64,000 bases of DNA from an uncultured Lachnospiraceae bacterium (GTDB lineage: Bacteria; Bacillota; Clostridia; Lachnospirales; Lachnospiraceae): contig CAKREB010000011.1 of NCBI GenBank assembly GCA_934317005.1, positions 1-64,000 on the forward strand, written 5' to 3'. A program made the position numbers and the translations under genes. Numbering within the stretch: the stretch's first letter is position 1; every line of letters begins with the position of its first letter. Of this stretch, positions 16,932 through 26,033 are shown piece after piece. The notes below the pieces were generated by a model. The model did no database searches, had not been told where the DNA came from, and saw only the letters and a list, made by a program, of their open reading frames with translations.

Positions 16932-18014
16932 CTAAGAGAGTGGAACTCTGGAAATCTCTAATTCTGAAGAAATATTATATTGATATTTTCGAGAAGAAAA
17001 ACTATGGAAGTTCCATAATTCTTCTCTGGCTGCTTTGTTTTCTTCTGGTCGTTCAAAACGTTCGATTGCAGATACAAAATAGAAAAGGGCTAAGAAATTG
17101 CTTCCCATACCATGTTGTGTATTGTTAAAAATCTTATGGTCAACATCTTTTTCCTGAACAACATAGATTCGGCTGTTTTTTACTTTTTCTAAAAAATGTA
17201 CTTTCTCTTTGAGAGGAACCAGGCCGTCATTTTCTCCGTGAAAAGAAAGAATATTGGCATGGTTTTCAAATTGGGAATAAAGACGGCGAAGGTTATATAC
17301 CTCCAAATCATCAATCCATGATCGTCCTCTGTAGTTAATAAATACATAGAGCATTTTACTTTTTTGTGTTTCACTGTCACTCCATTTGCCGCTGCAGATT
17401 CTGGAACGGTAGAGATAGACCGGATAGATCCAGCCGGAATTATCCAAAATCCCTGAAAAAAGATTTGGAGCAAAGGCATTGCAAAGAAGTGAAAGGTAGG
17501 CACCGTGGGAATAACCGTATGCAATGATCCGATTATTATTATATTCCAGGCCCTGTTCGGATAAAAGCATCATTACTTTTTTTAGAACACGGAGATTATC
17601 GAGAGCTTGAAAAATTCCAAGCTCGCAGAAGCAATCCGAGGTTTCACTTAACGTTAATTCATCACGCATTCCCTCTGGCATAAATGTGTCAATCTCATCG
17701 GTGTGCTGATTTAATTCTTCAACCATGTCCTCCATTTTTTGGTGTACCTGTAACATTGTATCGGAGCCCATAAATTGAAAACCGAAATAATCACACTGCA
17801 CGACGATAAGATCCTGTTGGTCGGAAAATTCCATGCGCATTTTTTTGTAAACATTGGCACTGGTATCACCCTCGAAGCCTGATATCAGCAAAAGAATACC
17901 GGTAGAAGAGGTTACTCCTTTATCAGGTATTGTATAAAATGCCGGAATGCTTCGGCTCTCTGTATGATTAAAATATGGTTGTCCAGTGACAGTTAATGCG
18001 TATTCCGTTGCCAT
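16932..18014 (-). CDS. DUF2920-family alpha/beta hydrolase of the flagellin-modification locus
   Basis: This 360-residue protein resembles the DUF2920 family, first seen in Campylobacter flagellar loci. An alpha/beta-hydrolase fold is indicated by GYSHG (nucleophile Ser169), GENDGLVPL (acid) and VDHKIFN (His) in the right order. No signal peptide is visible. It could be an esterase acting on acylated nonulosonic acids or their precursors; the substrate is not known to me. It runs against the operon, and a consensus SigD-type promoter (18079-18105, minus) lies about 60 bases upstream of its start, which ties its expression to flagellar assembly. Confidence 0.75.
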   Translation of the reverse strand: MATEYALTVTGQPYFNHTESRSIPAFYTIPDKGVTSSTGILLLISGFEGDTSANVYKKMRMEFSDQQDLIVVQCDYFGFQFMGSDTMLQVHQKMEDMVEELNQHTDEIDTFMPEGMRDELTLSETSDCFCELGIFQALDNLRVLKKVMMLLSEQGLEYNNNRIIAYGYSHGAYLSLLCNAFAPNLFSGILDNSGWIYPVYLYRSRICSGKWSDSETQKSKMLYVFINYRGRSWIDDLEVYNLRRLYSQFENHANILSFHGENDGLVPLKEKVHFLEKVKNSRIYVVQEKDVDHKIFNNTQHGMGSNFLALFYFVSAIERFERPEENKAAREELWNFHSFSSRKYQYNISSELEISRVPLS

Positions 18015-18078
18015 GATAATGCTTCCCCTTATGTGTATAATCTTTTGGTCAAAATTTTATTGACCTCTGTATCTTAAT

Positions 18079-18105
18079 ATATCGGATTATTTAGAAAAAC
18101 CTTTA
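18079..18105 (-). promoter_or_regulatory. Consensus sigma-28 (SigD) promoter of the DUF2920 gene
   Basis: On the minus strand TAAA, a 16-base spacer and CCGATAT match the SigD consensus at every position of both boxes. The plus-strand positions are TTTA 18102-18105 and ATATCGG 18079-18085. Transcription would start near 18072, giving a leader of about 58 bases. Confidence 0.78.
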
Positions 18106-18147
18106 AAGAGAAGTCGGAGAAAAGTGGTTTTCGAAGCAGATGGTTCG

Positions 18148-18156
18148 TGTTATACT
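18148..18156 (+). promoter_or_regulatory. Extended -10 promoter for the 18199 gene
   Basis: TGT-TATACT (18148-18156) is an extended -10 element about 40 bases before the glycosyltransferase start. No good -35 is seen. Confidence 0.4.
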
Positions 18157-18198
18157 AGAAAAGATCAGGATAAAAATGTAAAAGGAGAAGTAGACTTT

Positions 18199-19203
18199 AT
18201 GAGCACAGTTTCGGTGATTATGCCGGTATACAATGCACAGGATGTTCTGTCGAGAAGCTTAGGACAGCTGGCAGCACAGACTTTAGAAAACATGGAATTT
18301 GTTATAGTTGATGATTGCTCAACGGATCATAGTTATGATAAGCTCAGAAGATTTCAGGAAAAGTATCCGGAACAGGTGGTTTTACTACAGACACCGCAAA
18401 ATGCAGGGCCGGGAGGAGCAAGAAATATTGGTTTGCGTCAGGCATCGGGAGAATATATAGGGTTTGTGGATGCAGATGATGAGATTGTACCGGATATGTT
18501 TCAGAAATTATATGAAAAGGCAATGGAAACAGATGCAGATATTGTAGATTCCGGATATTATAATGAGAAGTTAGATTACGCCATGTTACATACCAGTGAT
18601 GATCTTTGTGGCATGTTAGACGGATATAAGCGTTCACAGCTTATTGTTTCTGGAGGATATATTGTTACAAAGATTTTTAGAAGAGAATTTTTAGAAAAGC
18701 AACAAATGTTTTTTCGGGAAAAGGTTTCTCTGGAAGACTCGGAATTTATCACAAAAGCTTTTGCAACGGCAGATACGGTGGCAAATATTAAAGAAATTTT
18801 ATATAAATATACTTTTACGGACTATTCAGCGTCCAGAGAGCGTGATGCAAAACAGTATTTTACAAATGTGGTGGAGGCGATGAAAGCAAACTATAATGCG
18901 GTTTATGAACTCTCCTACTATGAAGAAATAAAACAGGCAGTGGAGTATCTGATCATACAGTTGTATAGCTTTGGGGTTTTAAAGTGTCTGAGTGTATGTA
19001 CAGAACAAAACCGCCAGAATGTGGTTGAACATTTGCAATATATTCGTGAGGTCAGGGAAGAAAGTGTGTCAGAAAACTATGAAGATAATGCTTATATTCA
19101 GCAAAAGATTGGTTCTGATGATATACAGATTATGAAGCTGAATGATCAAAGTCCGGAAAAGCTGGTTCAGATTATATTGGAATCACAGCAGTTAAGCAAT
19201 TGA
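18199..19203 (+). CDS. Family 2 glycosyltransferase
   Basis: This is a GT-A enzyme of 334 residues from the ATG at 18199; AGGAG lies 11 bases upstream, and an in-frame earlier codon at 18124 precedes any ribosome site. Motifs: VSVIMPVYNAQDVLSR, FVIVDDCSTDHSYDKL, GPGGARNIGLRQASG and GFVDADDEIVPDMF. The C-terminal half has LEDSEF in place of the YEDNYF of its paralogues. It is separated from the main operon by the DUF2920 gene and probably has its own promoter. Confidence 0.88.
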   Translation: MSTVSVIMPVYNAQDVLSRSLGQLAAQTLENMEFVIVDDCSTDHSYDKLRRFQEKYPEQVVLLQTPQNAGPGGARNIGLRQASGEYIGFVDADDEIVPDMFQKLYEKAMETDADIVDSGYYNEKLDYAMLHTSDDLCGMLDGYKRSQLIVSGGYIVTKIFRREFLEKQQMFFREKVSLEDSEFITKAFATADTVANIKEILYKYTFTDYSASRERDAKQYFTNVVEAMKANYNAVYELSYYEEIKQAVEYLIIQLYSFGVLKCLSVCTEQNRQNVVEHLQYIREVREESVSENYEDNAYIQQKIGSDDIQIMKLNDQSPEKLVQIILESQQLSN

Positions 19204-19227
19204 TTAAAAAGGAAGGGGAAAAGGCAA

Positions 19228-20229
19228 ATGGAAGAAATGGAGCCGGCTGCAGGAGGAGTGGGATTGTTTCTGTATACCCCTACAGTAGATGGACGGAAGG
19301 AATATATTTTAAATAGAATGTTAAAGGCTTTTCAGAGCGCAGGTATAGAAGTGTTTTGTCTGGATATTAGCAGCACAGATGCGTTTGAAAAACTGGGACA
19401 GATTGACCAGTACTTTTTATCGGTTCCGTTTGACAGAAAGCATTTTGTGTTTTCAATGGATGCAGATGGCTTTGGGCTGACATTAAAAATGGATGGTCTG
19501 TGGGTGGATAATATCCAATATAATGTATTTACGTATCTGACAAGGCATCCCCGCTTTTTTCAGGAAGAACTGGATGGAATCAATTCCTGGTATATATCTG
19601 TTTTAAATAGTTGCAGGGGCGGTGTGGCATATATTGAAGAGCAGTATCCTCATTTGGATGGAATTGAATATATGTTGTTTCCGGCATTTTTAGGACAGAA
19701 TAGTGAATTATCGTTTTTTGAAAAGGAAGACGAAGTGCTGTTTGTTGCGGATAATGAATCGAATACAGGAGTGCAAGAATGTATAAAGCGGCTTGTGGAA
19801 AGAAAGCTTCCGGTTACGCTTTATGGAAGAGACTGGGATTCGATAGTGGCAGAATATGACGGATTGGTACAGAGTGTTCCGGAAGCGGTGCAAAGCTATG
19901 AGAGAAAACTGGACCTTATGGGAAAGAAAAAGGTAGTTTTGTTTTGGCATAAGAACTATGAAGCGGCTGATATAGATAGTATCTCTGCCATGGCAAACGG
20001 TGCGCTGGTTGTTACAGAAAAGATACTGGAGTTGTCAGAGGTGTTTTCGGATGGACAGGAAGTCGTATTTTTTGAACGGTTACAGAAAGAAAAACTTCCT
20101 GATCAGTTAGAGAAGCTTTGGAAGGAACCGACAGTGATGGAAAGCATTGCTGTAACAGGAAGAGACAAAGCAAGACAATTGGGTGATGTGTCCAGCTTTG
20201 TCTCCAAGATATTAGACAGATGCAAATAA
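19228..20229 (+). CDS. CgeB-like glycosyltransferase
   Basis: This 333-residue protein has a GT-B-like layout. The N-terminal half (LFLYTPTVDGRKEY, DGLWVDNIQYNVFTYLTRHPRF) matches the DUF3880-type acceptor domain. The C-terminal half has VTLYGRDWDSIVAEYDG and DSISAMANGALVVTEK, a divergent Glyco_trans_1_2 domain. AAGGGG and AAAAGG precede the ATG. Its 3' end overlaps the convergent gene at 20212-21333 by 18 bases. Donor and acceptor are unknown. Confidence 0.75.
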   Translation: MEEMEPAAGGVGLFLYTPTVDGRKEYILNRMLKAFQSAGIEVFCLDISSTDAFEKLGQIDQYFLSVPFDRKHFVFSMDADGFGLTLKMDGLWVDNIQYNVFTYLTRHPRFFQEELDGINSWYISVLNSCRGGVAYIEEQYPHLDGIEYMLFPAFLGQNSELSFFEKEDEVLFVADNESNTGVQECIKRLVERKLPVTLYGRDWDSIVAEYDGLVQSVPEAVQSYERKLDLMGKKKVVLFWHKNYEAADIDSISAMANGALVVTEKILELSEVFSDGQEVVFFERLQKEKLPDQLEKLWKEPTVMESIAVTGRDKARQLGDVSSFVSKILDRCK

Positions 20230-21333
20230 ATGTGGAATGCGTACATCATAGGTGTGCGCATTTTTTACTTTGTGGTAACCGTTTAGGGCAATCTGATGGC
20301 GTTCTTCTTCGTGCTGCAGATAGTATTGACATTTATCCTGCAGTTCTTCAAAGGAAGAAAAGGTAACGAAATCTTCATCCGGGCAAAAATAATCAAAAAG
20401 TTCCTGCTGCGGAGTTGTCATCAGAAAACCGCCACAGCCCATGATGTCTAACACACGGGCGGACATGCCGGAGCGTATTGTGCGGTAGTTGATGTTTAGG
20501 TTGATGCGGCTGTGCCGGAATACAGAAGGCATTTCGGAATAGTAGCCGATTGCCGGATGGACATGAAGCTGATCTTGTTTCGGCAGAGGAGTGGAAGTAT
20601 ACAGATCTACCGACAGTGTTCTGGCAAGTTTTTTTAACAGATGATGCCGTTCCTGATGGGTTGCTTCCTCCTGAATCGCACAAACTAATGCAGACAGAGG
20701 GAAATCATCAGAAAAGGATGAAATATCAATGTAAGGAGAATGTTTTAACAGTTCTGTGATGATATCTGTCTGAAAAAACTGTGTCTGTGCAGCAGCATAA
20801 CCTTCCAGAATCCCTTGCATATATTCAGAGGAGATAAAATTGCGCGCCTGGATCGAGCGGTTATCATATAGATTTCCCACAAAAGTAATATCGTGTTCGT
20901 ATACAGGCATATCACAAAGTGGAGAAAGCTGACTGTCTAGCCGCTTGACATTGACAGCCAATGGCAGATATTGTATCTGGGAATATCCCTGTGCCCGATA
21001 TTCGGATACTTCTATTTTATCAAAGTGATATATCTGGTTGTATGGGGTGTCAAAGCGTTCAAAATGTGGGATCGGACTATCATAGATCCATGAAATATAA
21101 GGAATCTGAAATTCTTTGCAGATATCAGACAGAATCGGATAAAAATTAAAAGAAACAACAGCATCATAGTGGATCTTTTGAAGCCTTCTTCTAAACTTAT
21201 TAGAAAAGAAAGAATCTGTCCGGTAATCGGTAAACACGTAGGTGATTGGGTCAACCTGATAACCGTTTTCTAACAGAGTGTCAAAAAAATCTTCCTGCAT
21301 AAATACATTAGATTTAAAAAAAAGTAGTTTCAT
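20212..21333 (-). CDS. CgeB-like GT-B glycosyltransferase
   Basis: This 373-residue protein starts at the ATG read from 21333 (AAGGAG upstream; the open frame extends further but without a site). The N-terminal DUF3880-like half contains YDAVVSFNFYPILSDIC and ISWIYDSPIPH. The C-terminal half carries the family core HSRINLNINYRTIRSG and VLDIMGCGGFLMTT. It is the closest intact relative of the interrupted gene at 11341-12501. It forms a two-gene minus-strand unit with the gene at 21347-22525, 13 bases upstream of its start. Confidence 0.82.
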   Translation of the reverse strand: MKLLFFKSNVFMQEDFFDTLLENGYQVDPITYVFTDYRTDSFFSNKFRRRLQKIHYDAVVSFNFYPILSDICKEFQIPYISWIYDSPIPHFERFDTPYNQIYHFDKIEVSEYRAQGYSQIQYLPLAVNVKRLDSQLSPLCDMPVYEHDITFVGNLYDNRSIQARNFISSEYMQGILEGYAAAQTQFFQTDIITELLKHSPYIDISSFSDDFPLSALVCAIQEEATHQERHHLLKKLARTLSVDLYTSTPLPKQDQLHVHPAIGYYSEMPSVFRHSRINLNINYRTIRSGMSARVLDIMGCGGFLMTTPQQELFDYFCPDEDFVTFSSFEELQDKCQYYLQHEEERHQIALNGYHKVKNAHTYDVRIPHLFASV

Positions 21334-21346
21334 GATTGCGTTCTCC

Positions 21347-22525
21347 TTATGACTGTTTTCCCTGCAATATATCAAACATTTCATGCATGCGATAGGCAAA
21401 TGTGTGATGTTGTAATATTTTTTTGCGAGCATTTTGGGCAATTTGGTTTCGTTCGTCTTCATGTGTCAGATAATAATGTATCTTATCAAGCATATCGTCG
21501 CAGGATTCATAGTAGACATAATCGTTATCCGGCTCAAACAAGGAAATAAAATCATTTTGAAAATTGGTTAATAAAAAACCACCGCATCCCAAAATCTGAA
21601 AAGCCTGTGCCGGAACTCCATTTTGGATCTCACGAGAAGAAATCAGCAGATTGATCTTGCTGGTCTGATAGGTTGTTCCTATAGCTGTAGGAGTCTCTGG
21701 AAAAGGCAGAACAGAAATTCTGTTAAAGTGTTTTTCCAATTCTGTCCGTTTTGTATAAAGACAGGTCTGTATCGTATTTTCATGATCTAATGTAGCCAGA
21801 AGATGTGCTGTTTCCCGTTTTGTAACAGCGGGATACAAAAGCTCAAAGGCATACACCTCTTCCAAAGAAGCAAGTGTTTTGCGGGAAATCGAAAGCGGAT
21901 ACGCAGTACAGAGTGCCTGCATCACGGTTTGATTGCATGCATTCTCTAAAAAGTTAAAGCCGTAGATCATTTCCTGTGCCTGCAAGAGTCCTTCTAAAAA
22001 TCCTCTGGTGCGGGGATCTGTCTGTGCCTGCAGTTTTAGGTATGCCAGATGTGTGTCTGTACTGATTGGATCAAGACAGGTTACGTCATTTTTGGGAACC
22101 AGAACATCGGACAGTAGGGAAGTGTAAAGGGAACTGGCAGCCCAAGGGAGATAATATACCTGCTTGCAGCCAAGACGCTGCAGCTTTTCTATCCATTGAC
22201 TATCTGCATGAAAGATTACATTGCAGGGGTTGATAATGCTATTGTTTAACAGAAGAAGATTGTCTGTAGTGTTGTAACACCAGCATACATAGGGGATGTT
22301 TTGCTGTTCACAAATGTTCGAGAGGATTGGAAAAAACTGCAGGGAAAATACAAGATCTGCCTGCGTATCTCGGATATTTTGTGTCATTTCTCTGCGAAAG
22401 ACCGGATCGTAGCAGACATTGCGAAAAGAAGTATTGACAATGACAGACTCTATGGCATGTTCTTTAAAAAAGCTGGTAATATCGGATAAAAATGGTGAAT
22501 TGTGATCAAAAATGAGAAATTTCAT
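21347..22525 (-). CDS. CgeB-like GT-B glycosyltransferase
   Basis: This 392-residue paralogue of the preceding gene has ADLVFSLQFFPILSNIC and VCWCYNTTDNLLL in the N-terminal half and TSKINLLISSREIQNG followed by ILGCGGFLLTNF in the C-terminal half. The ATG is at 22523-22525 (minus) with AGGGAG upstream. It is transcribed away from the gene at 22647 from an AT-rich shared promoter region. Probably a cytosolic sugar transferase of the flagellar glycan pathway; specificity unknown. Confidence 0.82.
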   Translation of the reverse strand: MKFLIFDHNSPFLSDITSFFKEHAIESVIVNTSFRNVCYDPVFRREMTQNIRDTQADLVFSLQFFPILSNICEQQNIPYVCWCYNTTDNLLLLNNSIINPCNVIFHADSQWIEKLQRLGCKQVYYLPWAASSLYTSLLSDVLVPKNDVTCLDPISTDTHLAYLKLQAQTDPRTRGFLEGLLQAQEMIYGFNFLENACNQTVMQALCTAYPLSISRKTLASLEEVYAFELLYPAVTKRETAHLLATLDHENTIQTCLYTKRTELEKHFNRISVLPFPETPTAIGTTYQTSKINLLISSREIQNGVPAQAFQILGCGGFLLTNFQNDFISLFEPDNDYVYYESCDDMLDKIHYYLTHEDERNQIAQNARKKILQHHTFAYRMHEMFDILQGKQS

Positions 22526-22551
22526 GTGGTATCTCCCTTCCTACAAAGGTA

Positions 22552-22581
22552 TTGCAAACGATATACGATATAGATTATAAT
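22552..22581 (+). promoter_or_regulatory. Promoter in the divergent intergenic region
   Basis: TTGCAA (22552-22557), an 18-base spacer and TATAAT (22576-22581) point rightward to the gene at 22647. A TTGCAA and TATAAT also read leftward but with only 15 bases between them. Confidence 0.5.
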
Positions 22582-22646
22582 AAATTATATTAAATTGCAA
22601 ATATATTGCAGGGAAGCAATATTTGATAAGGGAGAGGAAAGTAAAA

Positions 22647-24227
22647 ATGATGCAGGAGCAGATGACAGAAGTTGAAGAGTTACTAGACTATACCGTACAA
22701 TTTATTAATGAATTTGAAGAATTAAAAAAGGGAGCAGATTCTGGAAAATATAAAAAAATTGTAGAAGAATTAATGAAGAGACGCATGATGATTGCAGAAG
22801 CTGGAATAGATTATTTGCGATATTTTAAAGAAATATTTAAAGATGATATCTTGCTGCATACTCTAGTATTGTCTGTTCTTTTTTTTGTGTTCGATGAGAA
22901 AGCTTTGTTAGAACAGATAGATGAACTGATGTGCAGTGAAAAGATGCCATATGATATGGCAATAGGCATTAGACAGCAGCTTGGCGTAATGCGTTTTCGA
23001 AATATAGATTTAGATATCACATATGAAAGAAAGAGACAACTTCAGAGAGTGCTATTAGCTCGTTTAGAAAAAATATTAGGAGAATCAGTCCCATATGTAC
23101 CGTATGAAGAAAGAAATCATAATTGTATTGTAGTTGCAACGGATCGTCTTTTGTCTGAAGCACATGCGCCAACAAGATTTGTGTTATCTCTAGCAAAATG
23201 CTTACAGGAAGAATTGGGGTATAAGATTATTGTAGTGGCAGATATAGAACAGACAAATACATTTGAGATGGAAAAATATTGGTTTTGCCCATATATTATA
23301 AACGGCAAAAGTCAGAACGATGGGATACATACACTTTCCTATGAGCATTGTGATTTGCTTGTGTATCAGCAAGTTGTAGATACCTTACATTTAGATGAAG
23401 TAAAAAGTGGTTTGCAATATATTGCATCATTAAAACCAGAATGTGTTTGGTATCTGGGAGGAGATTCGGTAATACGTGATTTATATCGTAAAATGACAGT
23501 ACTTGTTGCGATGCCATGCACAGCAGGGTATGCAGTATCGGAGGCACAAGTATTGGCAAGTTATATGTTATCCCATAGCAGACAGGAAAAAGTGGCAGAA
23601 CAGTATATTGTGTTACATCGACAAAAAAAAATGATGATGATAATGAATTTGCCTCGTCAAGCCAAGGGGAATTTGTATCAAAAGAAGCAGTTTGGCTTTT
23701 CGGAGGATGCTTTTGTGATTGCTATTGTTGGAAATCGTTTGGACGAGGAAGTAACCAATGAGTTTCAGGAAATTATGTGTGAAATTATAGAAAGAGAGAA
23801 AAAGATATCTTATGTAATTATTGGAAATAGAACTCGAAGTTGGAGAGAGGAACTAAAAGATCATGTTTTAGAATTGGGATTTCGGGATGACTTTGTAGAG
23901 GTAATGAATATAGCAGATTTATTTCTAAATCCTATCAGAAAAGGTGGTGGAGGTGGAGCAGAAGTGGCATTAAGATGCAACATTCCGATTGTAACTTTGC
24001 CAGACTGCGATGTGGCAAGTTTAGTAGGAGATGCTTTTGTGTGTAAAAGCATTGAAGAAGTTCCAATAGCAGTAGAACGTTACGTAAAAAATCAGGTATT
24101 TTATCAAAATCAGGTAGAAGAGTGTAAGAAAAGGTACAAAATGTATGATCAGTATGATTTTGCAACAGAACTGCAACAAGGAGTAAAAATAGTGCAACAA
24201 TGGGCAGAGCATGGAGAAATAATATAA
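22647..24227 (+). CDS. GT-B glycosyltransferase, large
   Basis: About 526 residues from ATG 22647 (GGGAGAGG upstream; a TTG at 22623 is in frame but unlikely). The first 140 residues are helical. Then come an N-terminal Rossmann-like part (CIVVATDRLLSEAHAPT) and a C-terminal GT-B domain (VIAIVGNRLDEEVTNEF, VIIGNRTRSWREEL, FLNPIRKGGGGGAEVALRC), where the Gly-rich loop followed by Glu resembles the donor-binding EX7E region of retaining GT-B enzymes. It is more AT-rich than the operon genes to its left. Sugar specificity unknown. Confidence 0.75.
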   Translation: MMQEQMTEVEELLDYTVQFINEFEELKKGADSGKYKKIVEELMKRRMMIAEAGIDYLRYFKEIFKDDILLHTLVLSVLFFVFDEKALLEQIDELMCSEKMPYDMAIGIRQQLGVMRFRNIDLDITYERKRQLQRVLLARLEKILGESVPYVPYEERNHNCIVVATDRLLSEAHAPTRFVLSLAKCLQEELGYKIIVVADIEQTNTFEMEKYWFCPYIINGKSQNDGIHTLSYEHCDLLVYQQVVDTLHLDEVKSGLQYIASLKPECVWYLGGDSVIRDLYRKMTVLVAMPCTAGYAVSEAQVLASYMLSHSRQEKVAEQYIVLHRQKKMMMIMNLPRQAKGNLYQKKQFGFSEDAFVIAIVGNRLDEEVTNEFQEIMCEIIEREKKISYVIIGNRTRSWREELKDHVLELGFRDDFVEVMNIADLFLNPIRKGGGGGAEVALRCNIPIVTLPDCDVASLVGDAFVCKSIEEVPIAVERYVKNQVFYQNQVEECKKRYKMYDQYDFATELQQGVKIVQQWAEHGEII

Positions 24228-24254
24228 AATAGAAAATAAAGAAATTGAATTAAT

Positions 24255-24865
24255 ATGAAAGTAGTATTAGATGGAATTCACAATGATGATGTGATTGAAC
24301 GTATGAGGAAGAATACATATTCATTTTATATATGGGGACAGGCAATCTTGCCAATGAGGTTTTTAAAATTTTGCAGGAAAATAATATTACACGTACTGGT
24401 GTTTTTGTAGATATACCAGTTTATGGACAGAATAAGTTTAAAAATTATACAATTCAGTCTTTACAGAAACTACAGCAGTGTGGTCAAAAGATCAGTGTGC
24501 TCATGGGATATGCACAGTATGATAGAATACTAGAGTTAAAGGCATACAGTGTAGTACAGAATGTGTATTACATTTTAAATCTATTTCGGATACATGAGGA
24601 TATTTCTTATGAATTTTATGAACATAAAGAGCAGTATCAGGTTGTTTTTGCTCTGTTTGAAGAAGACAAGTCCCAGAGGGAATATGAATCCTTTTTGCAT
24701 ATATTCTTGATGAGAAGGAAAAGCATTATTTGTTAGAGTATAATCCAAGATTTTCAGAGGGATGTGCATTCTTCTGTATGAGTGGTTATGATTATTGCCA
24801 GAAAATATGAAAAATATATTACAGCAGTTGATGTAGATGTTGCCTATCAGAATACTTGTCATTGA
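24255..24865 (+). pseudogene. Decayed gene, FkbM-protein-like N-terminal region, several frameshifts
   Basis: Fragments in three frames join into one coherent protein. MKVVLDGIHNDDVIERMRK runs from 24255 to about 24330; GTGNLANEVFKILQENN continues in another frame from 24332 to about 24700; ILDEKEKHYLLEYNPRF continues in a third to about 24808; a last piece (ITAVDVDVAYQNTCH) ends at 24865. The first shift lies in a TA-rich tract (TTTTATATATGGGG). The GTGNLANEVF pattern is the nucleotide-fold N-terminus found before FkbM methyltransferase domains, but no methyltransferase domain follows. No intact frame above 134 codons survives. Confidence 0.7.
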
Positions 24866-24917
24866 TTTTTAGGTGGACAAAATGATTTTATAGAGGAAGT
24901 AAAAAGAAAGGAGAGGG

Positions 24918-26033
24918 ATGCAGATGAAAGATGAAATATTTGTTACAAGATCATCGCTTCCTCCGATAGAGGAATATATAGAAAGAATCCAACCGTTATG
25001 GGAGTCCAGATGGTTGACAAACATGGGGCAGTTACATAATGAGTTGGAGGAGGCATTGAAAAAATATTTATCAGTTAAAGAACTATCACTAATGGTCAAT
25101 GGACATATGGCTTTGGAATTTGCCATTTCAGCGATGCGTCTACCAAGAGGTGGTGAAGTGATCACAACGCCGTTTACTTTTATTTCTACGACACATGCGA
25201 TTGTTCGAAATGGTCTTTCACCGGTTTTTTGCGATGTAAAAGAAGATGACTTTACAATTGATGAAGAGAAGATTGAAGCTTTGGTTACAGATAAGACTGT
25301 CGCAATCGTTCCGGTTCATGTTTATGGAAATGTTTGTGCAATCGAGAAGATTGAAACGATAGCTGATAAATATAATTTGAAGGTTATATATGATGCGGCA
25401 CATGCTTTTGGAGTAAAGTATAAAGGGATTGGTGTAGGGAATTTTGGAAATGCGTCTACATTTAGTTTTCATGCAACCAAAGTATTTCATACGATAGAGG
25501 GTGGTGCAGTAGCTTTTCAAAATCCTGAGTTGAGTAAGATTTTATATAATTTAAAAAATTTTGGTATCCGTTCAGAAGACGTTGTAGCGGAAGTAGGAGC
25601 AAATGCCAAAATGAATGAGTTCTGTGCGGCGATGGGGTTATGTAATCTTAGTCATATAGAACAGCAGATTGTACAGAGAAAAGTAGTTGTAGAGCGATAC
25701 AGAGAATTGTTAGAACCGGTGAGAGGAATCCGTCTTTTGCGGTATGGTAAAGATGTTACTCCAAACTATGCTTATTTTCCAATTGTGATCGATGAGAGTG
25801 TATTGGGGAAAACAAGAGATGAAGTTTACAATCACTTAAAAGAGCAGGGGATTCATGCAAGAAAATATTTTTATCCACTTACTTCAGATCAGGCATGTTT
25901 TCGGAATAAATATAAAAATGTTCCTCTTGAAACAGCTCGTTATCTAGCAGATAGGGTACTTACATTGCCGCTATATGCAGAACTGCCTTTGAATGAGGTT
26001 GAGAAAATTGTGAGAGTAGCATTATATAAGTAA
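24918..26033 (+). CDS. DegT/DnrJ/EryC1/StrS-family sugar aminotransferase
   Basis: A PLP-dependent aminotransferase that converts a 4-keto-6-deoxy nucleotide sugar to a 4-amino sugar. The PLP lysine is in TFSFHATK (about Lys188), the cofactor-ring aspartate in IYDAAHAFGVKY, and the C-terminal HARKYFYPL is typical. The N-terminus (SSLPPIEEYIERI, WLTNMGQ) resembles the VioA/FdtB type (dTDP-sugar) rather than Helicobacter-type PseC. In context it could supply the PseC step for pseB, or make a separate amino sugar. AAGGAG lies just upstream. It precedes pseB by about 300 bases. Confidence 0.87.
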   Translation: MQMKDEIFVTRSSLPPIEEYIERIQPLWESRWLTNMGQLHNELEEALKKYLSVKELSLMVNGHMALEFAISAMRLPRGGEVITTPFTFISTTHAIVRNGLSPVFCDVKEDDFTIDEEKIEALVTDKTVAIVPVHVYGNVCAIEKIETIADKYNLKVIYDAAHAFGVKYKGIGVGNFGNASTFSFHATKVFHTIEGGAVAFQNPELSKILYNLKNFGIRSEDVVAEVGANAKMNEFCAAMGLCNLSHIEQQIVQRKVVVERYRELLEPVRGIRLLRYGKDVTPNYAYFPIVIDESVLGKTRDEVYNHLKEQGIHARKYFYPLTSDQACFRNKYKNVPLETARYLADRVLTLPLYAELPLNEVEKIVRVALYK

